Shown here: positions 1 to 7,829 of the stretch, in pieces | Position numbering within the stretch: position 1 is the stretch's first letter | How the letters are laid out: each line of letters begins with the position of its first letter | From: an uncultured bacterium | GTDB lineage: Bacteria; Verrucomicrobiota; Kiritimatiellia; RFP12; UBA1067 | NCBI GenBank assembly: GCA_902802945.1 | Contig: CADCOC010000008.1 | Span: forward strand, 1 to 54,280 | DNA: 54,280 nucleotides | Reading direction: 5' to 3' | Notes under the pieces: model-generated | Told to the model about the DNA's origin: nothing | The model's database searches: none | The model's input: only the letters and a program-made list of their open reading frames with translations | Made by a program: the position numbers and the translations under genes

Positions 1-1977
1 GTCACGATTCGCAATTGGGGCTCTATCGGACGCTTTGCCGGAACGGGCACCTACACCATATCCGGCGGTACGCTGACGACGACTCACACGGGGCGGCCAA
101 TTTGGATTGGCGGCGACAATGCGTCCGGACGGGGTACGTTGAACATCAGCGGCACGGCCGTTGTGACCCTGGCTGGCGGCATTGATGCGGGTAGGAATAA
201 GAGTTCGCATGGCTACATCAACCAAAATGGCGGCACCTTGAACATCGGCAATGCCAATGAGGGTTTCAACATAGGACGCGACGCAATTGCCGAATATGTG
301 CAGAATGCCGGCGACTTGGTCGTCAACCCCGTGTTCCGTCTTGCCTGGGGCACTGGTAGCAATGTGAGCGGAACCTATACGTTGAACGGCGGAACAGCCA
401 CGCTTAAAAATACATTCTATGTCGGCGTAGGGAAGAACGGCGTCTTCACGCAGAATGGCGGCAAGATGTCCGCTCTTGCAGGCATCAAGATAGCGGAAGG
501 GTCGTCGGGAATCGGAACCTTCACGCTGTCGGGCGGCGTCCTTGAAACGACGTTCTTGCGGAAAGGGGCCGGCACTCTGAACGGTATCACGTTCGACGGC
601 GGCACGATCGTCGCGACGAACGTGACGGACGGCGCGAACTTCATCACAGGGCTGAACAACGTGACGTACGGTCCTGGCGGGCTGACGCTCGACACGGCGG
701 GCTACGACGTGACGATGGCGACCGCGAGCGGCGCCAACGTGCTAGCAGCAGCGGGAAGCACGTTCACGAAGACGGGAAGCGGAACGTTGACAGTCGCCGC
801 AGTCCCGCCCGTCGGGAACATGGTCGTCTCCAGCGGCACGCTCGCGCTCTCCGCCACGTGCGACAACACCGCACCTGTCGGCATCGCGCACCGCTGGTCG
901 TTCAACGGCGAGGGCAACGACTACACCGACTCGATCACGGGCACTTCCGCTTCAACGTTCGGTAGCGATGCCACCAAGCGCGCGACCACGGGCGGCAAGC
1001 TCGTCCTCAGGGGCAATGGTTCGGGGCAGGGCTCGCTGAACCTCGGCAAGAACCTTCTCGGTTCGGGAGATGCGACGGTCGAGATATGGGCGAGCAATGA
1101 CGCCGCGAAGCATTACGCCCGCGTGTTCGACTACGGCAACGGCTCATACGCAAGCAACCCCGGGCAGACGGACTGCTTCCTGTTCATTTGGAGCACCGGA
1201 ACGGATGCAACCAAGGACATTGTCCAGCTGAAAAAGAATAACATCGCTGTGATCAACAAGTCCGGTACGATGTCCGTCATGGAGCTCGGGAAGCAGTACT
1301 ACTTCGCGTTCACGTTCAAGTCCAATGGCCACGGTTCCACCACGGTCAAGTGGATGCGGCGCAACGCCGACACGGGTGAGCTTGAGCGGTCCGAGGAGGT
1401 AATCGTTTCCGACTGGACGCTGGCTAACCTTGTCGAGAAGAATTCCGACTTCTGGCTGGGCGTGTCGAAATACAGCGGCGACTCTGATGCCAACGCGAGC
1501 TACGACGAGGTCCGCATCTGGAACGGCGCTCTTTCGGCTGACGCGCTCGCGCTCAGTGTGCAGAAGGGGCCGGACGCGACGACGGCGGACATCGCGGAGA
1601 TCAGTGGTAGCACGCTCAGGCTTGAATCCGGCACGACGCTCGCCGTCGGTTCGGGCAACACGCTCACGCAGCCCGCAGTCAATGCGAACGGCACGCTTGC
1701 GTCCGGAAGCCTTGTCGTGACGAAGCAGTTCAACGTGACGCCCGGCCAGTCGATGACGGTTGCGAGCGGCGCGACGCTCGACCTCACGGGCGCGGATATC
1801 GTCGTCACCGGCGAGATGCCTGTGAGCGGCTGCGTGATCGCCACGGCGCCGTCCGGCGGCATCGTCGCGGCCAAGCCGCGCAAACTCACCGGCGATCTGG
1901 ACGGCTATTGGCTCTACCTCAAGTCGGGCAAGGCGCGCATCGGCAAGCATCCCGGCGTGATGATCATCGCCTATTGA
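1..1977 (+). CDS. 3' part of a secreted beta-strand-repeat surface protein with LamG-like domain
   Basis: The frame is open from base 1, so the 5' end lies outside the window. The first ~240 visible residues are Gly/Thr/Asn-rich short repeats of the pattern sGGtlt..., as in autotransporter-associated beta-helix repeats. Around nt 880-1560 (HRWSFNGEG ... DEVRIWNGALSADAL) there is a concanavalin A/LamG-like fold, typical of carbohydrate- or surface-binding modules. The last ~30 residues (DGYWLYLKSGKARIG ... GVMIIAY) form a tail that recurs as orphan copies at 3935-4040 and, more distantly, at 9021-9128. Likely a large exported adhesin or cell-surface protein. Family assignment is by composition and motif; substrate unknown. 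Confidence 0.75.
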   Translation, partial: VTIRNWGSIGRFAGTGTYTISGGTLTTTHTGRPIWIGGDNASGRGTLNISGTAVVTLAGGIDAGRNKSSHGYINQNGGTLNIGNANEGFNIGRDAIAEYVQNAGDLVVNPVFRLAWGTGSNVSGTYTLNGGTATLKNTFYVGVGKNGVFTQNGGKMSALAGIKIAEGSSGIGTFTLSGGVLETTFLRKGAGTLNGITFDGGTIVATNVTDGANFITGLNNVTYGPGGLTLDTAGYDVTMATASGANVLAAAGSTFTKTGSGTLTVAAVPPVGNMVVSSGTLALSATCDNTAPVGIAHRWSFNGEGNDYTDSITGTSASTFGSDATKRATTGGKLVLRGNGSGQGSLNLGKNLLGSGDATVEIWASNDAAKHYARVFDYGNGSYASNPGQTDCFLFIWSTGTDATKDIVQLKKNNIAVINKSGTMSVMELGKQYYFAFTFKSNGHGSTTVKWMRRNADTGELERSEEVIVSDWTLANLVEKNSDFWLGVSKYSGDSDANASYDEVRIWNGALSADALALSVQKGPDATTADIAEISGSTLRLESGTTLAVGSGNTLTQPAVNANGTLASGSLVVTKQFNVTPGQSMTVASGATLDLTGADIVVTGEMPVSGCVIATAPSGGIVAAKPRKLTGDLDGYWLYLKSGKARIGKHPGVMIIAY

Positions 1978-1996
1978 TCCGTCAAAGCATCAAATT

Positions 1997-2027
1997 GGTA
2001 GGGCCCGCTCGCCGAACGGGCCCTACC
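1997..2027. repeat. GGTAGGG palindromic repeat (intergenic)
   Basis: An inverted repeat with 11-bp arms (GGTAGGGCCCG / CGGGCCCTACC) around a 9-nt centre, just after the surface-protein stop codon. It belongs to the same family as copies at 3907-3932 and 4085-4110 and inside dxr, rseP and the ABC-F gene. No T-run follows, so a terminator role is not indicated. Confidence 0.8.
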
Positions 2028-2083
2028 AGTCCAAAGTCCTTCATCCTTTGTCCTTTGGCGTCCCCGAAACTTGCGCGTCAGGG

Positions 2084-2113
2084 TTGGCTCTTTGGGGAAA
2101 AGTATGATATACT
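2084..2113 (+). promoter_or_regulatory. Promoter of the AAA-ATPase/nuclease gene
   Basis: TTGGCT at 2084-2089 is separated by 18 nt from an extended -10 (TG-A-TATACT, TATACT at 2108-2113). The best start codon, ATG 2122, lies only 8 nt beyond the -10 hexamer, so the transcript is predicted to be nearly leaderless. Confidence 0.6.
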
Positions 2114-2121
2114 GCGTGGCG

Positions 2122-3714
2122 ATGGAAAACTGCGAAGTGAAAATCAAGGTGCCCACGACGGGCGTGTTCGACTTTCCGAGCTTGATTCTCGGGGGAAAGG
2201 GGAAGTACGTCGATAAGACGGAACTACTGTACCAACTTGCGAACGATGCGGACCAGCAGCTGTTCATCTCGCGTCCACGCCGCTTCGGCAAGTCGCTCAT
2301 GCTCTCGACCTTGAAGGCGATGTTCGATGGACGGCGCGAACTCTTCAAAGGGCTCGCCATCGACAAGCTGCCGTGGGAAGGGTGGACGCAGCCGACGCCG
2401 GTGTACAGTTTCACGATGTCCAGAGCCGTTGGCGGGACGTATGAACTCTTTCGCGAACAGCTCACGAAACTTGTGAAAAGCCTATGTGAGGAAGCGAATG
2501 TCAAGTACACTGGCGAAGGCGATATTTCGGGGCAGTTCGACGACTTCCTCGCCGCCGCCGCGAAGAAGTCACCGACGGGAAAGATCGTCGTTCTCATCGA
2601 CGAGTACGACGAGCCCGTCGCCAAGTTCCTCGACGACCTCGAGACGCTGAAGAAGGTGCGTTCCGACCTCCACGACTTCTATGAGAAGCTGAAGGTCAAT
2701 TCAGGCTCCATCCGTTTTCTGATGATGACGGGCGTCACGAAGCTGACGAAACTTTCCATCTTCTCCGGACTGAACCACCTCAAGGACCGTACAATGGACC
2801 CGCGTTTCGCGACGCTCCTCGGTTATACGGCAGACGAACTCGACGGGCCCCTGCGCGAGAACATCGAGGTGTTCGCGCAGAAGAACGGCATGGACTTCGC
2901 CGCCGCGAAGCGGGCTCTCCTTGCGTGGCACGACGGTTATCGTTTCTCGCCGACGTCTGAAGCCAAGGTGTGCAACCCCGTGTCGCTTGGAAGCGCATTG
3001 GAATCCGGCGAGTTGAAGAACTACTGGGAATCGACTGGTCAGGCCACAATCGTGATGAACCGCATCAAGGCGGCAGACGAGATTCCAGCGGACTTGAACG
3101 GAATGGTCGTGGATCAGCTTGATCTCGACGTCTGCGACGCGGAGACGATGCCGCTTGCCGCGCTGCTGTATCAGGGCGGCTACCTGACGATCAAGCGCGT
3201 GCGTCCGTCCGGCCGTATCGACCTCGGCATCCCGAACGAGGAGATTTCGACGTCGCTTGCGAAAGGCTACGTCTCCACTTTGCTGTGCAACGGCATGTCC
3301 GACTGGAACGAGGAACTTGCGGATGCGCAGGACGACCTGATTGAGAAGGGCGTGGAGACTCTCCTCAAGAAAAACCTCAAGGCGGCGTTCGCCGCCGTGC
3401 CGCACGAGTGGCATATCGGGGATGAGAAGGAGGCGAAGCGGTACTTCCTGCTCTTCATGAAGCTGATTGGCGCGGACATCTCCGGCGAGCGGCAGAGCGC
3501 GCGCGGAAGGGCGGACGCGGTCCTTCAGGACAAGACTGGCACGTACGTCTTCGAGTTCAAGTACGGTAAGACGGCCCAGGAGGCGCTGGAGCAGGCGAAG
3601 ACGAAGGAGTACGGGAACCCGTGGCTCGTTTCCTCCCTGCCCGTATTCCACGTGGGCGTCAACTACGACCCCGAAAAGCGCGGCATCGACGACCCGCTCG
3701 TGGAAGCGCAATAA
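2122..3714 (+). CDS. AAA-ATPase-like / PD-(D/E)XK nuclease family protein
   Basis: 530 aa. The N-terminal half carries the AAA-ATPase_like pattern: YVDKTELLYQL, then a P-loop variant (RPRRFGKSLMLSTL) near residue 60 and a Walker B-like VVLIDEYDEPV near 155. The C-terminal part has the PDDEXK_9 (DUF1703) signature: GRADAVL followed by TYVFEFKYGKT, giving the D...E-x-K nuclease motif. Proteins of this architecture are abundant in gut bacteria and spread horizontally, but their function is not established. I chose ATG 2122 because the promoter -10 ends at 2113; upstream in-frame codons would precede the likely transcription start. Almost identical copies of the neighbouring surface-protein tail lie on both sides (1874-1979 and 3935-4040), suggesting insertion by recombination. 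Confidence 0.8.
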   Translation: MENCEVKIKVPTTGVFDFPSLILGGKGKYVDKTELLYQLANDADQQLFISRPRRFGKSLMLSTLKAMFDGRRELFKGLAIDKLPWEGWTQPTPVYSFTMSRAVGGTYELFREQLTKLVKSLCEEANVKYTGEGDISGQFDDFLAAAAKKSPTGKIVVLIDEYDEPVAKFLDDLETLKKVRSDLHDFYEKLKVNSGSIRFLMMTGVTKLTKLSIFSGLNHLKDRTMDPRFATLLGYTADELDGPLRENIEVFAQKNGMDFAAAKRALLAWHDGYRFSPTSEAKVCNPVSLGSALESGELKNYWESTGQATIVMNRIKAADEIPADLNGMVVDQLDLDVCDAETMPLAALLYQGGYLTIKRVRPSGRIDLGIPNEEISTSLAKGYVSTLLCNGMSDWNEELADAQDDLIEKGVETLLKKNLKAAFAAVPHEWHIGDEKEAKRYFLLFMKLIGADISGERQSARGRADAVLQDKTGTYVFEFKYGKTAQEALEQAKTKEYGNPWLVSSLPVFHVGVNYDPEKRGIDDPLVEAQ

Positions 3715-3723
3715 TGCGGGAGC

Positions 3724-3745
3724 GGTCGCGGGGCGACCATCCTAC
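3724..3745. repeat. Palindromic repeat fragment
   Basis: GGTCGC-GGG-GCGACC followed by CCTAC, immediately after the ATPase-nuclease stop codon. It is the same sequence type as the 33-bp units inside dxr (14964-15062). Confidence 0.65.
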
Positions 3746-3780
3746 GGGCCGCTTTCAGGCGCGAGACGAAATCAAGGAAG

Positions 3781-3882
3781 GCGGTTCATTTCACCTACGT
3801 GACGTCATTCGGCCTTTTACGGAACCGTTATGCAGGAGAAGTGCAGTCTGAGGTCACGATTGACGACCTGTTCAAGGCATAA
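3781..3882 (+). pseudogene. C-terminal remnant of an ATP-binding (AAA-type) protein
   Basis: One frame reads AVHFTYVTSFGLLRNRY and then ends QSEVTIDDLFKA before TAA at 3880-3882. From memory this matches the conserved C-terminus of a widespread bacterial ATP-binding protein family (tail of the type TTYGLxxNxY...QSEVTLDDLF). There is no start codon or upstream domain, so this is a 34-codon relic. The family assignment is from recollection and needs a profile search. Confidence 0.5.
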
Positions 3883-3906
3883 TCCCCGAACGGGACGAAA
3901 TGACGC

Positions 3907-3932
3907 GGCCGCCTCGGCGAGGCGGCCCTACC
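3907..3932. repeat. Palindromic repeat (GGCCGCCTCG arms plus CTACC)
   Basis: Perfect 10-bp arms (GGCCGCCTCG / CGAGGCGGCC) around a single central G, followed by CTACC. It abuts the duplicated surface-protein tail that starts at 3935. Confidence 0.75.
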
Positions 3933-3934
3933 AC

Positions 3935-4040
3935 AGCCGCGCAGGCTCACCGGCGATCTGGACAGCTATTGGCTCTACCTCAAGTCGGGCAAGGCGCGCA
4001 TCGGCAAGCATCCCGGCGTGATGATTATTGCCTATTGATC
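3935..4040 (+). pseudogene. Orphan duplicate of the surface-protein 3' end
   Basis: 106 nt matching 1874-1979 at about 101 of 106 positions, including the stop codon and the following GATC. It encodes the tail LTGDLDSYWLYLKSGKAR...GVMIIAY without any upstream gene; the five differences are all transitions. It marks the far side of the segment that carries the 2122-3714 ATPase-nuclease gene and is best read as a recombination footprint. Confidence 0.85.
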
Positions 4041-4084
4041 GACAGAAGCCCCATGTGGGCCGCCCGGTGGTCGGCCCCTACCGT

Positions 4085-4110
4085 GGTAGGGCCCGCTCGC
4101 CGAGCGGGCC
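4085..4110. repeat. GGTAGGG palindromic repeat
   Basis: GGTAG followed by perfect 10-bp arms GGCCCGCTCG / CGAGCGGGCC around one central C. It lies 45 nt after the duplicated tail, much as the 1997-2027 copy lies 18 nt after the original tail. Confidence 0.75.
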
Positions 4111-4138
4111 GCAGGGTTTCGCACGGCGGCGGATTTTT

Positions 4139-4147
4139 TGGTATAAT
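4139..4147 (+). promoter_or_regulatory. Extended -10 promoter element
   Basis: TG-G-TATAAT with TATAAT at 4142-4147. ATG 4155 follows 7 nt later, so any transcript would be leaderless or nearly so. No good -35 is visible. Confidence 0.5.
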
Positions 4148-4154
4148 ACGTGAC

Positions 4155-4250
4155 ATGCAGACGGTAAACATAGATTCCAACGACTTCGGCGAAATCCGCA
4201 GCAGGGGCTTGAACGGCACCTCTTTGGGCTACAAAATGGCTTTTTGTTGA
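4155..4250 (+). pseudogene. N-terminal remnant, probably of an AAA-ATPase-like gene
   Basis: A 31-codon reading frame that begins MQTVNIDSNDFGEIRSRGL, resembling the start of AAA-ATPase_like proteins (I...DF.EIR...L, normally continuing YVDKT). It then runs into the hairpin repeat at 4226 and stops. Together with a nuclease-like C-terminal scrap at 5829-5957 on the far side of the 4366-5805 gene, it could be the front half of a disrupted gene. Weak homology, so held loosely. Confidence 0.35.
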
Positions 4251-4321
4251 TTAGCAGCCTATTTTCCCATATCGAAGGATTGATTCCGGGCTGTAAAATG
4301 ACAAAATGTCGATTAGCAGCC
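4226..4321 (+). repeat. Two 34-nt direct repeats that each fold as a hairpin
   Basis: Copies at 4226-4259 and 4288-4321 share GGGCT--AAAATG ... TG-T-GATTAGCAGCC. Both keep an outer stem (GGCT/AGCC), while the inner stem differs in sequence: ACAAAA/TTTTGT in the first, GACA/TGTC in the second. Conserved pairing with changed bases suggests that the structure matters. They sit directly upstream of the promoter of the 4366 ATPase gene. Confidence 0.6.
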
Positions 4322-4339
4322 CAAATCATACGATGGATA

Positions 4340-4348
4340 TGGTATAAT
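4340..4348 (+). promoter_or_regulatory. Extended -10 promoter of the 4366 ATPase gene
   Basis: TG-G-TATAAT, with TATAAT at 4343-4348. An AAAGGA ribosome-binding site (4357-4362) precedes ATG 4366. The second hairpin repeat ends 18 nt upstream of the TG and so covers the expected -35 region. Confidence 0.6.
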
Positions 4349-4365
4349 ATGCGCCGAAAGGAACA

Positions 4366-5805
4366 ATGGCTATGTTCGTAGGACGGCAAGAAGACTTGGC
4401 ATTGCTCACAGGAATGTGGGATAAGCGCGTCGCGTCGCTGGTGACGTGCCGTGGACGTCGTCGTGTCGGCAAATCGACCCTCATTGAGGAATTTGCCAAG
4501 CGCACGGCGGAACACTTCATTGTCGTGGAGGGGCTGTCCCCGCGCAAGGGGATGTCCGACAGGAAGCAGCGGCGCAACTTCTGCGAACGCCTTGCCGAAC
4601 ATACGGGACGGGACGTCAGGGACGCAGAATCGTGGCCGCTAGCGTTTGCCCAATTGGATGCCGCGTTGCCACGAAGCGGGCGCACCGTCGTCCTGCTTGA
4701 CGAGATATCGTGGATGGGCGGATACGACAAGGACTTCCCGTCCTATCTGAAGTCCGCATGGGACAAGAAACTGAAGAACCATCCGAATCTCGTTCTGGTA
4801 CTTTGCGGAAGCGTGTCCGCATGGATTGCCGACAACATCCTGAACAGCACTGGATTCGTCGGTCGCAATTCGCTCGATCTCGAGGTGCGTGAGCTGCCGC
4901 TCCGCGAAGCGTTGCAGGTGATCGGGCCTGCGGCGGAGCGGATGTCGTCCACCGAGAAGTTCGACATTCTGTCCGTGGTCGGCGGCATTCCCCGGTATCT
5001 TGAGGAGGTACGCCCGTCGCTTACGGTGGACGAGAACGTGAGGCGGATGTGCTTCCTCAAGCAGGGGTTGCTGTTCAGGGAGTTCGACGAAACATTCAGC
5101 AAGGTGTTCGGGGATTGTGTCGGAAGGAGACGGGATGTCCTTGAGGCACTGTCGGATGGTGCCATGTCGGCTTCGGAGATCGCGGAACGCATGGGCGGCG
5201 AGATGAACGGGCACATCACGCGGACGCTCAAGGAACTGGAGTACGCAGGATTCGTCGCCCGGGAGGCGAACCTCAACCCGGCCACTGGGAAACCTGCGCG
5301 GATTGAACGATACCGCATCTGCGACAACTACACCAGATTCTACCTGCATTTCATCAAGCCGAACATCGCCGCCATTGACGCCGGGCTGTTCAGATTCTCG
5401 TCCATGGAGCAGATGAAGGGGTGGGACTCGCAGCTTGGATTCCTTTTCGAGAATCTTGTCGTGAACCACGTCGGCGACTTGTTCAGACATCTTGGTATCG
5501 AGCGGTCACTTGTCCTTTCCGCCGCGCCCTACGTGCAACGCGGAACAAGACGCGGCGAAGGGTGCCAGGTTGATCTGCTCATCCAGACGCGGCGTACGGT
5601 CTATGCGATTGAGATCAAGCGCAGACGGGAAATCGGCCCTGAAGTCATGGATGAGATGGCGGAGAAGGTCAGGCGTCTCAAGGTCGTGAAGGGCGTGTCG
5701 GTGCGCACCGCGCTTGTGTACGATGGACGCATTTCCCCCCGCATTGAGGCCGAACACGGTTTCGATGCGCTTGTCCCGGCCAGTCGTCTGCTGGATCCAA
5801 GTTAA
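4366..5805 (+). CDS. Archaeal-ATPase-family ATPase with winged helix and DUF234-like nuclease domain
   Basis: 479 aa. It opens with FVGRQEDL, then a P-loop GRRRVGKSTL near residue 30 and Walker B VVLLDEISWMG near 110, with the VGGIPRYL element typical of the PF01637 ATPases. A winged-helix segment (SASEIAERMGGEMNGHITRTLKELEYAGFV) lies around residues 265-300. The C-terminus has VDLLIQ...VYAIEIKRRR, the D...E-I-K signature of the DUF234/PD-(D/E)XK domain. Such proteins are widespread in archaea and gut bacteria, with no firm function; defence or mobile-element roles are speculative. It sits in a patch of ATPase-gene debris and ends 4 nt before a terminator. Confidence 0.8.
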   Translation: MAMFVGRQEDLALLTGMWDKRVASLVTCRGRRRVGKSTLIEEFAKRTAEHFIVVEGLSPRKGMSDRKQRRNFCERLAEHTGRDVRDAESWPLAFAQLDAALPRSGRTVVLLDEISWMGGYDKDFPSYLKSAWDKKLKNHPNLVLVLCGSVSAWIADNILNSTGFVGRNSLDLEVRELPLREALQVIGPAAERMSSTEKFDILSVVGGIPRYLEEVRPSLTVDENVRRMCFLKQGLLFREFDETFSKVFGDCVGRRRDVLEALSDGAMSASEIAERMGGEMNGHITRTLKELEYAGFVAREANLNPATGKPARIERYRICDNYTRFYLHFIKPNIAAIDAGLFRFSSMEQMKGWDSQLGFLFENLVVNHVGDLFRHLGIERSLVLSAAPYVQRGTRRGEGCQVDLLIQTRRTVYAIEIKRRREIGPEVMDEMAEKVRRLKVVKGVSVRTALVYDGRISPRIEAEHGFDALVPASRLLDPS

Positions 5806-5808
5806 CCT

Positions 5809-5828
5809 AAAACCGCAGATGCGGTTTT
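5809..5828. terminator. Bidirectional hairpin terminator
   Basis: AAAACCGC-AGAT-GCGGTTTT: an 8-bp stem with a 4-nt loop, whose A-run and T-run let it work in either direction. It follows the 4366-5805 gene by 3 nt. Confidence 0.7.
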
Positions 5829-5957
5829 GTATTCATTGAGCTGAAGTACGTGAAGGCGGCACCTCCCGTTGAGGTGACGGGCGTCCCGTCCGTTGCGCTC
5901 CACCGCCTCGTCCTTGTGTTTCACGGCGGCGACTGCGTGATGAGCGAAGAAGTGTAA
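5829..5957 (+). pseudogene. C-terminal remnant of a nuclease-domain protein
   Basis: An open frame without a start codon reads VFIELKYVKAAPP, continues to LHRLVLVFHGGDCVMSEEV, and stops at TAA 5955-5957. The ELKY with its preceding VFI matches the E-x-K strand of PDDEXK_9/AAA-ATPase-like proteins (compare VFEFKYGK in the 2122-3714 protein). The body of the gene is gone; the terminator stem now occupies its upstream edge. Confidence 0.45.
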
Positions 5958-5978
5958 GCTTGTCAGTCGCAAAGGACG

Positions 5979-7829
5979 TCAGTCGAGGCCGTCGAAGAGG
6001 CCGGATTCGTCCTGCGTCGACACCTGCTTCGGCATGGGGCGTCCTGCATTGAGGCGCACGAGGTCGGCAAGGATGTTCAACGCCTCGTCCAGCGCGGCGT
6101 CGGCCTCGCGGTGCGCGGGGTCGAAGCCCTTGCGCTCCAGCCGTTCGAGTTCGTCGTCGACCGCGTCGCGCGCCGCAGACGCCTTGCGCAGCTCCGGGAC
6201 GAACCGATCCATGTCCCAGCTCTTCTTGAACGGAACGGACGCGATCTCGTTCCACTCCACGGGATACGGAAGACCCTCTTCACCTTTCCAGAACGACGCA
6301 AGGCACGGAAGCGGGATGTCCGGCTCCACGCCCTTGATCTGCGTCGATCCGCCGGTGATGCGGTAGAACCGCCCCTCGGTGACGACGAGCGCCGCGCCCT
6401 CGTGGCTTTCCAGGTGGATGACGGTCTGGGCCGTCCCCTTGCCCACCGTGCGGTCGCCAGCCACCACCGCGCGGCCGGTGTCCTGCAAGGTCGCCGGGAC
6501 GAGTTCGCCCGCGCTCGCGCTGTCGCGGCTCACGAGCACGACGAGCGGCGTGTCGCATTCGATGCTGCCGCCGAGGACGTCCAGCGCTACTTCGCCGGCG
6601 TGTCCCGTCATGCGCACGGCCGGGCCGCTTCCCACGAACATGCCGATGATCTTCACGGCGTCGTCCAGCGAACCGCCGGAGTTGTCGCGAAGGTCGAACA
6701 GCACGCCTTTCACGTCCGCCTTCTTGAGCTTGCGCAGCTCCTCGCGGACGTCCACGCTCGACGAGCGCAAGGTGCCGTTGCTGGAAGGGGCTGTCACGTA
6801 GAACGACGGGAGGCGCAGGTAGCCGAGGCGTCCGGATGGCGTCTCGACGGTTTTCGACGATGCGGCGAGGTCCGCGATTTCAATCCTTTCCCGCTTGACC
6901 GTGACCACCTCGCTCTTGCCGTCCGCATGTTCGATTTCCAGCGAGATGGGCTCCCCCGCCTTGCCGTTGAACAGTGCGACCAGGTCGATCGAGCGGACGC
7001 CGGCGACCCGCGTGAAGGCGCCGTCGCCCTTGGGGGACACGGCGACCAGCCTGTCGCCCACGGACACGCGCCCGCTCTTGGCGAGCGGGCCGCTGGGGAT
7101 GAGGCGCGTGAAGACCATGCTGCCGTCCTTCTCTGTCCACTGCGCGCCAACGCCGCACAAGGAAAGCTTGAGCTGGGCCTCTAGCAGTCCGCTCGTCTTC
7201 GGCGAGAGATACAGCGTGTGGGCGTCGTATACGGAGACCAGGGCCATGACGAAATCCTCGTCCACCGCATCCTCGCCGCGTTTCATCTCCGCCTCCAGCG
7301 CGTCGACGTATGCACGCGAGAGGGAGGCGGCTGGGCGGAAGATGGTTTCGCTTGCGAGCCGCGTGAGCCAGATCGCGTTGCGCGCGTCGGCGTTGCTCGG
7401 CCACGGCTCCTTCGACCGGTCGAAGAGGTAGGTGGAGGGGTTCCCGGCCGGACGCTGCGCGCGCGCAAGCGCGTTGGTGGCGAACGCCGTGCATTCCTTC
7501 AGCCGCTCGCGGTATTTCCTGCGGACACGCCGCGCGAAGGAGAAATCGCCCGCCTTGAAGAAGTCGTCGAGCTTGTCCTGCGACTTCGCGAACTCGGCGA
7601 CGTCGTCCGCCAGAAAGACCATGTGCCGGCTGTCGCACATCTCCAGCAGGTTCGTGAATGCCCGGCGGGAGATCACGTCGTCCGGCGCGTGCCGCGACGT
7701 GTGGGTGGCCTCCAGCACGCGGCAGACCTCCTCGGCCAGTTTCGCGTGCACGGCGTTCGTTTCCACGCCCGCGCCAAGGCACGCCGTGGTCACGGCGCAG
7801 AGCAGCGCGGCGGAGTGCATCGCGTTCAC
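5979..7829 (-). CDS. Tsp/Prc-type carboxy-terminal processing protease (S41A) with PDZ domain
   Basis: 616 aa from GTG 7829. It has an N-terminal export signal, a helical N-terminal domain, a PDZ region near residues 210-300 (GVGAQW, IPSGPLAKSG, VGDRLVAVSP), then the S41 core. The nucleophile is Ser439 in SASAGE and the general base Lys464 in VGKGT, exactly 25 residues apart as in E. coli Prc. The family degrades or trims periplasmic proteins from their C-termini. The GTG overlaps the TGA of the upstream gene (GTGA) and a GGAGGA lies 8 nt before it, so translation is probably coupled. The tail after the protease domain (ARDAVDDELERLE...) is helical, as in Prc. Confidence 0.85.
   Translation of the reverse strand: MNAMHSAALLCAVTTACLGAGVETNAVHAKLAEEVCRVLEATHTSRHAPDDVISRRAFTNLLEMCDSRHMVFLADDVAEFAKSQDKLDDFFKAGDFSFARRVRRKYRERLKECTAFATNALARAQRPAGNPSTYLFDRSKEPWPSNADARNAIWLTRLASETIFRPAASLSRAYVDALEAEMKRGEDAVDEDFVMALVSVYDAHTLYLSPKTSGLLEAQLKLSLCGVGAQWTEKDGSMVFTRLIPSGPLAKSGRVSVGDRLVAVSPKGDGAFTRVAGVRSIDLVALFNGKAGEPISLEIEHADGKSEVVTVKRERIEIADLAASSKTVETPSGRLGYLRLPSFYVTAPSSNGTLRSSSVDVREELRKLKKADVKGVLFDLRDNSGGSLDDAVKIIGMFVGSGPAVRMTGHAGEVALDVLGGSIECDTPLVVLVSRDSASAGELVPATLQDTGRAVVAGDRTVGKGTAQTVIHLESHEGAALVVTEGRFYRITGGSTQIKGVEPDIPLPCLASFWKGEEGLPYPVEWNEIASVPFKKSWDMDRFVPELRKASAARDAVDDELERLERKGFDPAHREADAALDEALNILADLVRLNAGRPMPKQVSTQDESGLFDGLD

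Noticed and set aside
4155..4250. A genuine 31-residue leaderless peptide gene
   Set aside because: It has a promoter-like element, but the sequence resembles the start of a larger ATPase family and runs into a repeat, so a remnant is more likely.
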